Origin: Clostridium_AD sp050717635
Lineage (GTDB): Bacteria > Bacillota > Clostridia > Clostridiales > Clostridiaceae
Assembly: GCF_050717635.1 (NCBI RefSeq)
Contig: NZ_JBOITO010000013.1
Coordinates: forward strand, 124,001 to 188,000
DNA: 64,000 nt
Direction of reading: 5' to 3'
Of the stretch, positions 41,356 to 50,663 are shown piece by piece (within the stretch, counting starts at the first letter, position 1; each line of letters begins with the position of its first letter). The translations under genes and the position numbers were made by a program. Below the pieces are notes generated by a model. It saw only the letters and a program-made list of their open reading frames with translations. It was not told the DNA's origin and did no database searches.

Positions 41356-42363
41356 ATGAAAGAAAAAAATATAAAAATAATTATGAGTGGTCTTGTTCAG
41401 CGATATGGGTATATATTAGAGGATATAAAAAGTGTGGATAGAAATTCAGAGCTTTGGACAGTGAGCAAAAATATTAACGGAGATGACCAACGATTAATAT
41501 TTATGACTGAGCAGAGATTACAAGAGTTAATGCAATATGATATTCCAGAGGATAAAAACAATGTATATATACTGTTTTATGAAGACGGAATAAATGAGAA
41601 CAAAGAGGAAGGGTCACCTTCGGTAAATAAAATATTAGATAAACCAACTATTAGGGTAGGGCTTAAAGAAAAAAAAGTAGAATATACTCCAAATGTAAAT
41701 ATGCAAGTAGTTAATGACCTAGCAGCAGTGATGAGTAATAATAATTTGCACATCGCTTCAGAAAAAATAAGTCTAAAGGATAAACCACTTATTACTATGG
41801 GCCTTATAGTTATAAATATTATAATGTATGTAATTACTGCATATATGACTTCTGTTTATGCAGGAGGGAGCATATTTAGTAGTGATACCAGAGTTTTAAT
41901 CCTACTAGGGGCTAAGGTTAATGAGCTAATTGCCGGAGGCCAGTACTTTAGGCTTGTTTCTTCTATGTTTTTACATGGAGGACTTATGCACTTAGCAATA
42001 AATATGTATTCACTTTATGCCATAGGGCCAATGATTGAAAGAGTTTATGGAAAGAAAAAGTACCTTGTTATTTATTTTCTTTCTGGTATATGCTCATCTA
42101 TATTTAGTTATTTGTTTTCGCCTAGTGTTTCTATTGGAGCCTCTGGTGCAATCTTTGGACTCTTAGGAGCGGTACTTGTCTTTGCAATTAAGTCTAAAGG
42201 AAAAACTGGAACTGGTTTTATAAAAAGCATTTTATCAGTTATATTTATAAATGTAATTATAGGAATTACTTTGCCTAACATTGATAATTTTGCCCATATG
42301 GGTGGACTTATTGGAGGAGTGATTATATCGTTCTTAGTTTCTTTTAAATCAGAATATAATTAA
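41356..42363 (+). CDS. Rhomboid-family intramembrane serine protease
   Basis: The 335-residue protein has a soluble N-terminal domain of about 145 residues and a six-helix rhomboid core. The catalytic serine is in GASGAIFG and the partner histidine in NFAHMGGLIGG. LHGGLMHLAINMYSLYAIGP is the conserved first-loop motif. The N-terminal domain is not recognisable. AGGAG is six bases before the ATG. Substrates are unknown. Confidence 0.92.
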   Translation: MKEKNIKIIMSGLVQRYGYILEDIKSVDRNSELWTVSKNINGDDQRLIFMTEQRLQELMQYDIPEDKNNVYILFYEDGINENKEEGSPSVNKILDKPTIRVGLKEKKVEYTPNVNMQVVNDLAAVMSNNNLHIASEKISLKDKPLITMGLIVINIIMYVITAYMTSVYAGGSIFSSDTRVLILLGAKVNELIAGGQYFRLVSSMFLHGGLMHLAINMYSLYAIGPMIERVYGKKKYLVIYFLSGICSSIFSYLFSPSVSIGASGAIFGLLGAVLVFAIKSKGKTGTGFIKSILSVIFINVIIGITLPNIDNFAHMGGLIGGVIISFLVSFKSEYN

Positions 42364-42404
42364 ACAGACCGCCAAAGGTGAAAGAACCTTGGCGGTCTGT
42401 TTGA
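42362..42404. terminator. Bidirectional terminator between rhomboid and ftsH
   Basis: AAACAGACCGCCA pairs with TGGCGGTCTGTTT and the stem is extended by AGGT/ACCT. It serves both convergent genes. Confidence 0.9.
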
Positions 42405-42406
42405 TT

Positions 42407-44164
42407 TTAAGCAACAATGTTTTTTTTGATAGATATAATATTAGTTAAATCTTCATGATATATGGTTTCTTTCTGAATTAACAAATCTGTTATAGATTCC
42501 AAAGCTTCTTTTTCATCTATTAGCATATGTTTAACCTCTTCATATAATTCTGAAATTAAATTTTTACATTCTTTAAAGGCTGATTCTTGATTTGTAAAGC
42601 CTGAGCTACTTAGCTTATCCATAGTAAGTAGGCCTAGTGCTTCACCCATACCGTACTCTGTTACCATGGTTGTAACTAGTTCTGTACTTCTTTGTAAATC
42701 ATTATAAGCACCAGTAGTTACATGATCCGATCCAAACATAATTTCTTCGGCTGCTCTACCACCTAAAAGTACCATTATTCTTTTCTTTAAATGTTCTTTG
42801 TTTTGATACAGTTTATCTTCGGGAATACTTAGGGTATAGCCGCCTGCACCTTTAGTAGTTGGGATTATAGTTACTTTAGATACTTTATCATTAGGCAACA
42901 CTCTACAGGAGATTAGTGCATGTCCTGATTCGTGGAAGGCGGTAATTCTTCTATCCTCATCTTTAATATAATCTCTATGAACTTTTTCATAACCAGCTAG
43001 CATTATTGAGTAAGCTTTATCTAAATGTTCGTTTTCAATAAACACAGAATTATCTTTGCAGGCAAGAATCGCAGCTTCATTTGCTAAGTTTTCTAGCTTT
43101 GCACCTGAAAAATATGAGGTTTTGTGTGCCCACTGAAAATAATCAATGTCGTTAATAGGTTTATTTTTAAGGTGAAGTTTTAAAATTTTCTCTCTTGCAG
43201 ATATATCTGGTAATGTGACTTCAATATGCCTATCAAAACGACCAGGTCTTAGTAGAGCTGGGTCCAACATATCGAGTCTATTAGTTGCTGCAATAATCAT
43301 TATGCCTTCTGATTCATTAAAACCAGACATTTCTGTGAGTAGTGCGTTAAGTGTCTGATCTTTTTCATCAGAACCACCTCCGCCATTATCTCTTTTCTTA
43401 CCAATAGCGTCAATCTCATCAATAAAGATAACTGCTTTTCCATGACTTCTTGCTTTTTTAAATAAGCTTCTAATCCTACCTGCACCAACCCCTACATATA
43501 TCTGGACAAAATCAGAGCCCGATACTGCGTAAAAGGGTACATTTGCTTCTCCAGCTACAGCTTTTGCAAGCAATGTTTTACCCGTTCCTGGATCTCCATA
43601 TAAAATTATTCCTTTTGGCATTCTGGCACCATAGGCGGAATATTTTTCGGGGTTCTTAAGAAAATCCACTACATCCTTTACACTATCTTTAGCCTCTTCA
43701 TTACCTGCTACATTATCAAAGTTAAAACCTATATCAGCTACGGCAGCAACATCAAGATTAGTAGCTGAGAACATGCTTTTGGACTTTAGCTTTAAAGGTT
43801 TAAAAGTCATAATCCCAAGTACTATTAGTGATATTACAAGACCTACGATTGATGCTGTTTTATAAGGATTAGTTAGAGTTTGTTCAGAAACATTTATACC
43901 ACTTTTTAATAAATTTTCTTTGAAACTATCAGTTCTTGGATTGTCTGTTTTATAAGTAGAACCATCTTTAAGTTTAACTTGAATTTTAGGAGAAGTTGTT
44001 ACGTATACAGTTGAAATGCTTTTTGACGAGGCATCTTTAAGAAAATCTATGTATAGCTTATCTGCAGATACTTTAAGGGTATTGCTCACAAGGATGAGAA
44101 ATACCAATGACAAAATTGCTGTAATAACAGGGAGTATAATATACTTGTTTTTAATTTTATTCAT
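42407..44164 (-). CDS. ftsH: FtsH-type membrane ATP-dependent zinc metalloprotease
   Basis: The 585-residue protein has two N-terminal membrane helices (about 10-28 and 107-127) flanking a small external domain, then an AAA+ module (Walker A GDPGTGKTLLAKAV, Walker B IFIDEIDAIG, second region of homology RLDMLDPALLRPGRFDRHIEV). The C-terminal peptidase has HESGH and a downstream Asp ligand. It degrades misfolded or regulatory membrane proteins. It is slightly shorter than typical FtsH. No ribosome site precedes its ATG; an overlapping leader ORF with a good site lies just upstream. Confidence 0.93.
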   Translation of the reverse strand: MNKIKNKYIILPVITAILSLVFLILVSNTLKVSADKLYIDFLKDASSKSISTVYVTTSPKIQVKLKDGSTYKTDNPRTDSFKENLLKSGINVSEQTLTNPYKTASIVGLVISLIVLGIMTFKPLKLKSKSMFSATNLDVAAVADIGFNFDNVAGNEEAKDSVKDVVDFLKNPEKYSAYGARMPKGIILYGDPGTGKTLLAKAVAGEANVPFYAVSGSDFVQIYVGVGAGRIRSLFKKARSHGKAVIFIDEIDAIGKKRDNGGGGSDEKDQTLNALLTEMSGFNESEGIMIIAATNRLDMLDPALLRPGRFDRHIEVTLPDISAREKILKLHLKNKPINDIDYFQWAHKTSYFSGAKLENLANEAAILACKDNSVFIENEHLDKAYSIMLAGYEKVHRDYIKDEDRRITAFHESGHALISCRVLPNDKVSKVTIIPTTKGAGGYTLSIPEDKLYQNKEHLKKRIMVLLGGRAAEEIMFGSDHVTTGAYNDLQRSTELVTTMVTEYGMGEALGLLTMDKLSSSGFTNQESAFKECKNLISELYEEVKHMLIDEKEALESITDLLIQKETIYHEDLTNIISIKKNIVA

Positions 44165-44228
44165 AAAAGAGAGGCAATTTAACTACTATGCCTACAATAG
44201 AGTTAGTAGAACATAGATATTGCCTCAT
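44157..44228 (-). CDS. Leader peptide ORF overlapping the ftsH start
   Basis: ATG at 44228, preceded by AAAGGATGGTGA, opens a 23-codon frame starting MRQYLCSTNSIVGIVV. Its TAA (44159-44157) overlaps the ftsH ATG (44164-44162) in another frame by eight bases. GAGGCAAT and ATTGCCTC within it (44171-44178 and 44219-44226) could form an RNA stem. Since ftsH itself has no ribosome site, translational coupling is the simplest reading. Confidence 0.5.
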   Translation of the reverse strand: MRQYLCSTNSIVGIVVKLPLFYE

Positions 44229-44471
44229 TCACCATCCTTTCGCATATTTATTAAAGTACTACTGTAATTTATTTACTATGTTCAACAATTAACTTGGTGA
44301 ACCAAAATCTTGTTGATGTAATATGAATACATTATAATATTTTTAAGAGGCCTTGTCCAACGAACCTCATATATTTTGGAAATGTAATTTATGTAAAAAA
44401 TGCAATTGCTAAATTTGTTATTTGATGTATAATTTATTTATAGTAGATTTTAAATAAGGAGATTTGATAAA

Positions 44472-45395
44472 ATGGGAAAGAAAGTCTATGCAATAAAAGA
44501 AGGTTTTAATGCTAATACCCATGAGAAAATAGAAAATAAAATAGTCAATACTTGGGCAGAGTGCTTAAAATATGTAAAGGGTGTAAAAGGAGTTAAATAT
44601 AAGAGCTTTGAGGATGTTAATGAAGCAAAAAAATTCTTAAGTGATGCAGAAAATATATTAGATAAAAAAGATAATACTTATCCAGAAGATTGTCTTCATA
44701 TTTATGTGGATGGTAGCTATAATTCCTCTACAGAAGAGTATTCTTATGGTGTGGTAGCTGTAAAGAATGATGTAGTTGTACATATAGAGAGTGGCAAAGG
44801 GAAGAGCGAATCAGCAAGGAATATAAGGCAAATAGCAGGGGAACTACAAGGGGCAGTAAAAGGGGTGCAATATGCGCTTAGAAATGGTGATAAGAAGGTA
44901 GTAATATTTCATGATTATGTAGGGATATGTTACCATGCTACAGGGTTTTGGGAAAGACGCGAAGAATCATCAAAGGAATATTATAAGGAAATGCAGGAAC
45001 TAATGAGTAAAGGAATGGAAGTTATATTTGTTAAGGTTGACAGTCATACGGGAGATTTATTTAATGAACTTGTTGATGAAAAATGTAAAGAAAAATTAGG
45101 GATAAAATCAGATATGGTTGTAGAAAAATGGTTAACTGTAAATGTTATAAAGGTGACTTCGGAGCTTGTAAAAGAAGAAATTCTTAAAATAGCGCCTAAG
45201 GGTGAAAAAAACATAATTGTTATAAATTCTGTGGATAAAAAAAGTAAAGAGGAAATAGAAACATGTGAATTTAGTGAAATTGTTTTGAGTTATCATTTAA
45301 ATCCACAAGATGTAAAAAACACAATTAGTAAACTAAGTAATAAAGAAAAAACAGACCTTATTATTTATTTGTTAGATGGTAATTTTCAAATGTAA
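44472..45395 (+). CDS. Viroplasmin-RNase H1 fusion protein with C-terminal extension
   Basis: The 307-residue protein has an N-terminal viroplasmin-type RNA/DNA-hybrid-binding domain (about 1-60, VYAIKEGFNANTHEKIENKIVNTW) and an RNase H domain (about 75-212). Its acidic residues are in IYVDGSYN, GELQGAVKGV, FHDYVGI and LVDEKCKEK. About 90 further residues have no recognised domain. It removes RNA from RNA/DNA hybrids. AAGGAG is ten bases upstream of the ATG. The gap to ftsH (44229-44471) holds only promoters. Confidence 0.88.
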   Translation: MGKKVYAIKEGFNANTHEKIENKIVNTWAECLKYVKGVKGVKYKSFEDVNEAKKFLSDAENILDKKDNTYPEDCLHIYVDGSYNSSTEEYSYGVVAVKNDVVVHIESGKGKSESARNIRQIAGELQGAVKGVQYALRNGDKKVVIFHDYVGICYHATGFWERREESSKEYYKEMQELMSKGMEVIFVKVDSHTGDLFNELVDEKCKEKLGIKSDMVVEKWLTVNVIKVTSELVKEEILKIAPKGEKNIIVINSVDKKSKEEIETCEFSEIVLSYHLNPQDVKNTISKLSNKEKTDLIIYLLDGNFQM

Positions 45396-45443
45396 TTATA
45401 TATAAAAAATACTATTATAAAAATACATTAATAACTTAAAAAA

Positions 45444-45482
45444 TGCACATCCTATAAAGAATAAATAAAGAAAGGATGTGTA
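45444..45482 (+). promoter_or_regulatory. Hairpin masking the ribosome site of the YtxH-like gene
   Basis: TGCACATCCT (45444-45453) pairs with AGGATGTGTA (45473-45482), which contains the gene's Shine-Dalgarno AAAGGA. The stem is about 10 bp with a 19-base loop. It could be a simple thermosensor or a site opened by an antisense partner. Confidence 0.5.
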
Positions 45483-45486
45483 ACTT

Positions 45487-45663
45487 ATGCATAGTAGATT
45501 TGTATCAACAATTACAACTGCTGCTATAATTGGAGCAGTAGTAAGTACAATGTTAATTCCTAATATGGACAGAAGCACAAAAAGAAGAGTTAAAAAAACT
45601 GGGAAAATGGTAAAAAACATGGCAGAAGACATGTATGATAGCGTAAAGGATTATATTTTATAA
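45487..45663 (+). CDS. Small YtxH-like membrane protein
   Basis: The 58-residue protein has an N-terminal hydrophobic segment (STITTAAIIGAVVSTMLIP) and a basic/amphipathic tail (MDRSTKRRVKKTGKMVKNMA...). This is the layout of YtxH-domain proteins, small membrane proteins seen in stress or sporulation contexts. AAAGGA lies ten bases upstream of the ATG, inside a possible hairpin. It stands alone with its own terminator. The function is unknown. Confidence 0.75.
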   Translation: MHSRFVSTITTAAIIGAVVSTMLIPNMDRSTKRRVKKTGKMVKNMAEDMYDSVKDYIL

Positions 45664-45664
45664 G

Positions 45665-45722
45665 CAAAACTAAAAAACTCTAAGCTATATTAATAAATAT
45701 ATGGTTTGGAGTTTTTTAGTTT
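45665..45722 (+). terminator. Terminator of the YtxH-like gene
   Basis: AAACTAAAAAACTC pairs with GAGTTTTTTAGTTT through an imperfect inner stem including ATAT/ATAT. Confidence 0.75.
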
Positions 45723-45777
45723 ATTAATGGGAATTTCTAATCTCATTAATAAAAATTCAAATTTTAATTGAAATATT

Positions 45778-45807
45778 TTGCAGTTTTAAGGTAAACTATG
45801 TTATAAT
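45778..45807 (+). promoter_or_regulatory. Promoter of the first HTH-TPR regulator
   Basis: TTGCAG (45778-45783) and TATAAT (45802-45807) are 18 bases apart. Transcription starts after 45807, so the in-frame ATG there is not the start. Confidence 0.65.
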
Positions 45808-45875
45808 TGAATCAAAATTGTCTAAGATTGGTTATTAAAAACAATATATTACTATGCAGTAAAGGAAGAGTGATT

Positions 45876-47174
45876 ATGGAAATATTGTCATTAGGAGAAA
45901 AAATCAAGAGAAAACGAAAAGAGCTTAATATGACATTAAAAGATCTTGCAGGGGATAGAATAACTCCAGGACAAATCAGTTTGGTTGAATCTGGGAAATC
46001 AAACCCTAGCATGGATTTATTGGACTATTTAGCAAGTACCTTAAATACATCCTCTGAATATTTAATGGAGTCAGAAGAAACTCAAGCTGAAAAAATATGT
46101 TTGTTTTATGAAAATATTGCAGAGGCACTTATTCTAAGCAGTGATTTATTACAGGCTGAGCAAAATATTGAAAAATCACTATACTACTCTGAAAAATATA
46201 AATTAGAACATAGAAAAGCTAGAAATTTATCTTTAAGAGGGGATATCTTTATGGCTAGGGATGAAATTGCGGCGGCACAGCAGGTTTTCTTATCAGCAAA
46301 TGTAATTTACATTAAAAGAAATTTATATGAAGAAATAATTAGGACTTTTTTGAAACTTGGTAAAATAACACTTAAATTTAAAGGCTATCAGTCAGCTTCA
46401 AGCTATTTTAATCAGGCAGAAAAAGTTTTTATGGATAATGAAATGGCAAACGATTTTTTATTGGGAGAAATATACTATTATATAGGGTATACTTATTATA
46501 AATTAGAAGATATCGAAAAAGCTATAAAATATTCTTTTTTAGCTCAAGAAAAATTTAAACAAATAGATAATAAAAAAGATTATGCTAATTCTCTTTTATT
46601 ACTGGCAAAGGAATATAATATAAAAGGTGATATTAAAAACGCTATAAAATATTCCAGGATTACTTTGAAAGTATTTTATGAAATTAATAATTTAACTTAT
46701 GTTTCTGAGATAGAGAATAATTTAGGAAGATTATTTTATGAGTTCGACAACATGGAGCAATCATTTATACATTTAAACAAAGCCAAGGAGATCAGACAAA
46801 AAAGTAATGATTCAAAGTTAATACATACATTATCTAATATATGTGAAAATTATATCAAACTTAAATCGGTAGATAAAGCTAAGGAAGCTTTAGAAAATAT
46901 TTTAGTATATATAGAACAGGGAAATTATAAAGTGTTGGACGAATATTATTTATTGAAATATAGAATAGATTTATTAGAAGCTAATATGTCTGAGGCAGAG
47001 AATACTTTGCTACAAGCACTTAATTTTGTAAAACAAGAGGAACGAATAAAAGAAGTAGCAGAGATTTCTATAATGCTAGGAAAGTTCTATATTGACAGTA
47101 ATAGAAATAAGGAAGCGGCTAAATATTTAAATGAAGGTGTGGAGCTATTTAACAAACTGGGAATAATCAAGTAA
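45876..47174 (+). CDS. HTH-TPR transcriptional regulator (RRNPP-like), first copy
   Basis: The 432-residue protein has an N-terminal XRE helix-turn-helix (about 1-65: LGEKIKRKRKELNMTLKDLAGDRITPGQISLVESGKSNPS) followed by eight to nine TPR-like helical pairs. That layout matches RRNPP regulators, which bind peptides or proteins through the TPR part. AAAGGAAGAG fits the ATG at 45876. No short signal-peptide gene is evident next to it. The following gene encodes a paralogue 25 bases away. Confidence 0.87.
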   Translation: MEILSLGEKIKRKRKELNMTLKDLAGDRITPGQISLVESGKSNPSMDLLDYLASTLNTSSEYLMESEETQAEKICLFYENIAEALILSSDLLQAEQNIEKSLYYSEKYKLEHRKARNLSLRGDIFMARDEIAAAQQVFLSANVIYIKRNLYEEIIRTFLKLGKITLKFKGYQSASSYFNQAEKVFMDNEMANDFLLGEIYYYIGYTYYKLEDIEKAIKYSFLAQEKFKQIDNKKDYANSLLLLAKEYNIKGDIKNAIKYSRITLKVFYEINNLTYVSEIENNLGRLFYEFDNMEQSFIHLNKAKEIRQKSNDSKLIHTLSNICENYIKLKSVDKAKEALENILVYIEQGNYKVLDEYYLLKYRIDLLEANMSEAENTLLQALNFVKQEERIKEVAEISIMLGKFYIDSNRNKEAAKYLNEGVELFNKLGIIK

Positions 47175-47199
47175 TTTAATCTGTGGATAGGTGATGAAA

Positions 47200-48477
47200 A
47201 TGGAAATATTATCAACGGGAGAGAAGATAAAAAGGACTAGAGTGTATAAAGGTTTTACCCTCAGAGACTTATGCGATGACAAAATTTCAGTATCTAAAAT
47301 GAGTTGTATTGAAAATAATAAGATTATAGCAGAACCTTGGGTACTAAAACTTATTAGCCAAAAATTAGATATAGATGTTGTGTATTTGAGTGAAAATGTA
47401 AAAGAACAAATTTATCAAAATATTGTGGCTTTAAGGAACGACGACGTGGAGGGTAACGATACTAAAAATGAAGATTTTAAAACTAGAGTATCTTATAACT
47501 TAGAGTTTGCTGAAAAATACGATTACTATGATTTAGCTATTGAATTAACCCATATGTTGTTTAATTTCTATTTAGATAAAAGAGACTTTGTGAATACTCA
47601 ATTACTTACTGTTAAGTATTATGATTTATACTTAAAAACAACCATAGATGATAATAAGTTGAATTACTATATAGACGTGGCGAGACATTTATATGTAAAG
47701 GAAGATTATCTTCAAGCTTCTAGCTATTATTATAATGTTCGAAAAGACCTTACAGATAGTGAGAACCCTAATTATAAGAAATTAATTATAGTTACTTACA
47801 ATGAGGCTGCTTGTAATATTATGTTGAAAAAGTATGAAGAAGCTTATGAAGTAGGAAAAAAATTATTAGATTTGTTAGAGTATGTGGATACAGAATTTAA
47901 ATCAGCAGAGATATATCATATGCTAGCTATGTTATCCATAAGAATGAACAATGGGAAATTTGAGGAATATGAAAAAAAATCCTACATATTATATAAAGAT
48001 AAGGATGCAAGTAAGGCCATGGCCATTTATAATTATGGATCCACGATGTTTGATTGTAATATGAAAGATAATGCAATTAAATATATTAAAAAGGGATTGT
48101 GCTTTTATCCTAGAGATAAAACGATGGGATTAGTTAGCTTTATGTTAGAGATTGTCAATGAACTTATTGAAAATGATGTATTAGATTTAGCACAGTCTAT
48201 TTCTGATGAAGTTTTAAACTATGCAATTAATTTAGACGACATAAAATTAGTTGAAAAAAGCTATTATTATAAGGCTGTTATTCTAAATAAACAAGGAATG
48301 TCATCTAGTGCAGAGATGTATATGAATTTATCTTTAGATTCACTATTGAAATTTGGGGAAAAACAAGATATATATTCAAGATACTTAGAAATGGGCAGTA
48401 TGTATCATAAACTAGGCAATGTAGCCGATTCTATAAAGTATTTTAGTTTTGCTATACAACTCGAAAAAAAGATGTAA
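47200..48477 (+). CDS. HTH-TPR transcriptional regulator (RRNPP-like), second copy
   Basis: The 425-residue paralogue starts almost identically (MEILSTGEKIKRTR against MEILSLGEKIKRKR) and has the same TPR tail, but the sequences have otherwise diverged strongly. The helix-turn-helix region (GFTLRDLCDDKISVSKMSCIENNK) is less canonical than in the first copy. AGGTGA fits the ATG at 47200. The pair forms one operon ending in a terminator; a tandem duplication followed by specialisation is inferred. Confidence 0.85.
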   Translation: MEILSTGEKIKRTRVYKGFTLRDLCDDKISVSKMSCIENNKIIAEPWVLKLISQKLDIDVVYLSENVKEQIYQNIVALRNDDVEGNDTKNEDFKTRVSYNLEFAEKYDYYDLAIELTHMLFNFYLDKRDFVNTQLLTVKYYDLYLKTTIDDNKLNYYIDVARHLYVKEDYLQASSYYYNVRKDLTDSENPNYKKLIIVTYNEAACNIMLKKYEEAYEVGKKLLDLLEYVDTEFKSAEIYHMLAMLSIRMNNGKFEEYEKKSYILYKDKDASKAMAIYNYGSTMFDCNMKDNAIKYIKKGLCFYPRDKTMGLVSFMLEIVNELIENDVLDLAQSISDEVLNYAINLDDIKLVEKSYYYKAVILNKQGMSSSAEMYMNLSLDSLLKFGEKQDIYSRYLEMGSMYHKLGNVADSIKYFSFAIQLEKKM

Positions 48478-48511
48478 GTTTTAGATTACACTAAACTTAC
48501 ATCTTTTTTTT
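48468..48511. terminator. Terminator after the regulator pair
   Basis: AAGATGTAAGTTT pairs with AAACTTACATCTT, followed by seven to eight T. It also faces the convergent gatD. Confidence 0.9.
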
Positions 48512-48528
48512 GCATTAGGTTTACATAA

Positions 48529-49254
48529 TTATTTAGAAGTCTCTCTATTAATGATAAACTCTTTGGCTTTAATTTCTAAGCTATCATCTAGAGAAGTTAA
48601 AGCCACCTCATTATATTTATTGTTTAAGGCTATTGTAAGGAGCCTATCTGCAAGCTCAGGATTTTTAGATAAAAGAGAACCATGGAAATAAGTGCAAAAG
48701 GTATTTTTATAAACACAACCCTCATAACCGTCTTCGCCGTTGTTACCATAGCCTACTTCAACTTTGCCAAGTGGTTTTAAATCATTAATATAAGTTCTGC
48801 CAGAATGATTTTCAAAGCCTACATAGGTTTCGTCAAAAGTTTCATTATGGATAACGGTGTTTCCGATGAAACGTTTATCTCCACCTTCAGTATAAATATC
48901 TAAAATACCAAGACCGCAAAGTTTTTCACCCTCAGGAGTAGTATAATATTTTCCGAGTAATTGATATCCACCACAAATGGCTAATAAGACTTTTCCGCTC
49001 TGTATATATTCATCTATTGCAGATTTTTTAAATTCTATTAAGTCAGGAGAAACTATAGCTTGTTCATAATCCTGTCCTCCTCCAAAAAACACTATGTCAT
49101 AATCAGGTCCAGTAAAAGTATCACCCATAGATACATTAACTATGTTTACTTTTATATCCCTAAGTTCAGCTCTGTGTTTAAGTATTAAAATATTTCCTAC
49201 ATCCCCATATACATTCAATAAATCAGGATATAGATGACAAATATTAATTTCCAT
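48529..49254 (-). CDS. gatD: Lipid II isoglutaminyl synthase, glutaminase subunit
   Basis: The 241-residue class I glutamine amidotransferase has its nucleophile Cys94 in LLAICGGYQLLG and histidine in YFHGSLLSKNPELADRLL. The Cys number equals that of GatD of Staphylococcus. It supplies ammonia to MurT for amidating the alpha-carboxyl of D-Glu in lipid II. It lies 35 bases after murT in the same minus-strand operon. Confidence 0.93.
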   Translation of the reverse strand: MEINICHLYPDLLNVYGDVGNILILKHRAELRDIKVNIVNVSMGDTFTGPDYDIVFFGGGQDYEQAIVSPDLIEFKKSAIDEYIQSGKVLLAICGGYQLLGKYYTTPEGEKLCGLGILDIYTEGGDKRFIGNTVIHNETFDETYVGFENHSGRTYINDLKPLGKVEVGYGNNGEDGYEGCVYKNTFCTYFHGSLLSKNPELADRLLTIALNNKYNEVALTSLDDSLEIKAKEFIINRETSK

Positions 49255-49289
49255 ATTATTTTTCCTACCTCACTTTCTAATTTTATTTA

Positions 49290-50648
49290 TTACCAAATCT
49301 TATCTATATAACCTTTAGTGTGTAAGAATTTTCTTAAATTTATCATAGCTGTATAAGTTGCGAGGATGTAAACTATTTCGCCGTCGCAAGCTTTGATTTC
49401 CTTAAGTAAGGCTTCTTCATCATTACATAGGAGAAAAGAATCAGAATTAAACCCTGCTACTTTAAGTCTTATTGCCATATCATAAAGACGGATGCCAGAT
49501 ATCATAATTTTGTTTATATCAAGGCTGGTTAATCGTTCAAAATTTACATCCCAAATCCAAGAAACATCTTTTCCATCTGCATAGTTATCATTTAAAAGAA
49601 GACATAAATTTAACTTTCGCGGGTCAAGGTTAATTGTATTTACAGCCTCGTCATACCCAGCAGGATTTTTAACTAATATTATTTTAATCTCCTTACCTTC
49701 AATATTTAAGGTTTCTTGTCTACCAAAGCTGCTAGCAACAGTTTTTAGACATTGCTCTATAGTATTATCTTCAAATCCTAATGATTTTGCTACTGAGTAT
49801 GCACATAGAGCATTGTAAATATTGTAAGTGCCGGGCTGGTTTATATAATATGGCTTATTATTAATATGAACTGTAGAACCAGCGGTGTTTAAATCTATAA
49901 TTTTATCTATGGAGTATGTAAGTTCTGGCCTTTTATATCCACATTTACTGCAATAGAAATCTCCTAGATGATTATAGGTAATAAAATTATATTCGTAAGG
50001 AGCTTTACAAACTTTGCAAAATTTAGCGTCTGCGTTAATATCTACAATTTTATTTTCGTTAATTTTAGTAGCAAAACCGTAGTATAATGTAGGATTTTTA
50101 AGGTTTAACTCTCCAAGTAAGGATTCATCTCCGTTAAGAACAAGAGTAGAGGTAGGAGACTTTTCTATACCTTCTAATATTTTCTTTAGTGTGGTATATA
50201 CTTCACCATATCTGTCTAGCTGATCTCTGAATAAATTAGTTATAGTAATAATTTTAGGGCTTATATATTCAGTTAGAAATTTAACGTTAGCTTCATCTAC
50301 TTCTATAACAGCAATTTTTTTTTCAGTAGCTTTTTTAAATGAATAATTTGAAATAAAACATGCAATTATGCCTGTATACATATTTGCACCGGTATTGTTG
50401 GTAATTACGGGCTTATTGCTTTCTTTTATTATGCTGTAAAGCATGCTTGTTGTGGTTGTTTTCCCATTTGTTCCGGTTATTAGTATAACATCATAATTAC
50501 TAGCAATGGTCTTTAAAATATTTTTATCCAGCTTTAAGGCAACTTTACCTGGGAAATTTGTGCCACCATGAAATAAAAATTTTGATAATGTTATAATAAA
50601 TTTTGAAATTAATATACTTAGTAATGACTGAAATTTTATTTTGAACAC
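49290..50648 (-). CDS. murT: Lipid II isoglutaminyl synthase, Mur-ligase-like subunit
   Basis: The 452-residue Mur ligase relative has an ATP loop ITGTNGKTTTTSML (about 57-70), IEVDEANV and a Cys4 zinc ribbon inserted in the central domain (CKVCKAPYEYNF...YCSKCGYKRP, about 207-238), which is characteristic of MurT. A DUF1727-type C-terminal domain (NPAGYDEAVNTI) is present. The frame begins at GTG 50648 with AAAGGA unusually close, so the exact start is uncertain. Confidence 0.93.
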   Translation of the reverse strand: MFKIKFQSLLSILISKFIITLSKFLFHGGTNFPGKVALKLDKNILKTIASNYDVILITGTNGKTTTTSMLYSIIKESNKPVITNNTGANMYTGIIACFISNYSFKKATEKKIAVIEVDEANVKFLTEYISPKIITITNLFRDQLDRYGEVYTTLKKILEGIEKSPTSTLVLNGDESLLGELNLKNPTLYYGFATKINENKIVDINADAKFCKVCKAPYEYNFITYNHLGDFYCSKCGYKRPELTYSIDKIIDLNTAGSTVHINNKPYYINQPGTYNIYNALCAYSVAKSLGFEDNTIEQCLKTVASSFGRQETLNIEGKEIKIILVKNPAGYDEAVNTINLDPRKLNLCLLLNDNYADGKDVSWIWDVNFERLTSLDINKIMISGIRLYDMAIRLKVAGFNSDSFLLCNDEEALLKEIKACDGEIVYILATYTAMINLRKFLHTKGYIDKIW

Positions 50649-50663
50649 ATCCTTTAGCTGTAC

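Noticed and set aside
45396..45632. Minus-strand 78-codon ORF
   Set aside because: It covers the plus-strand YtxH-like gene, has no ribosome site and no recognisable features.
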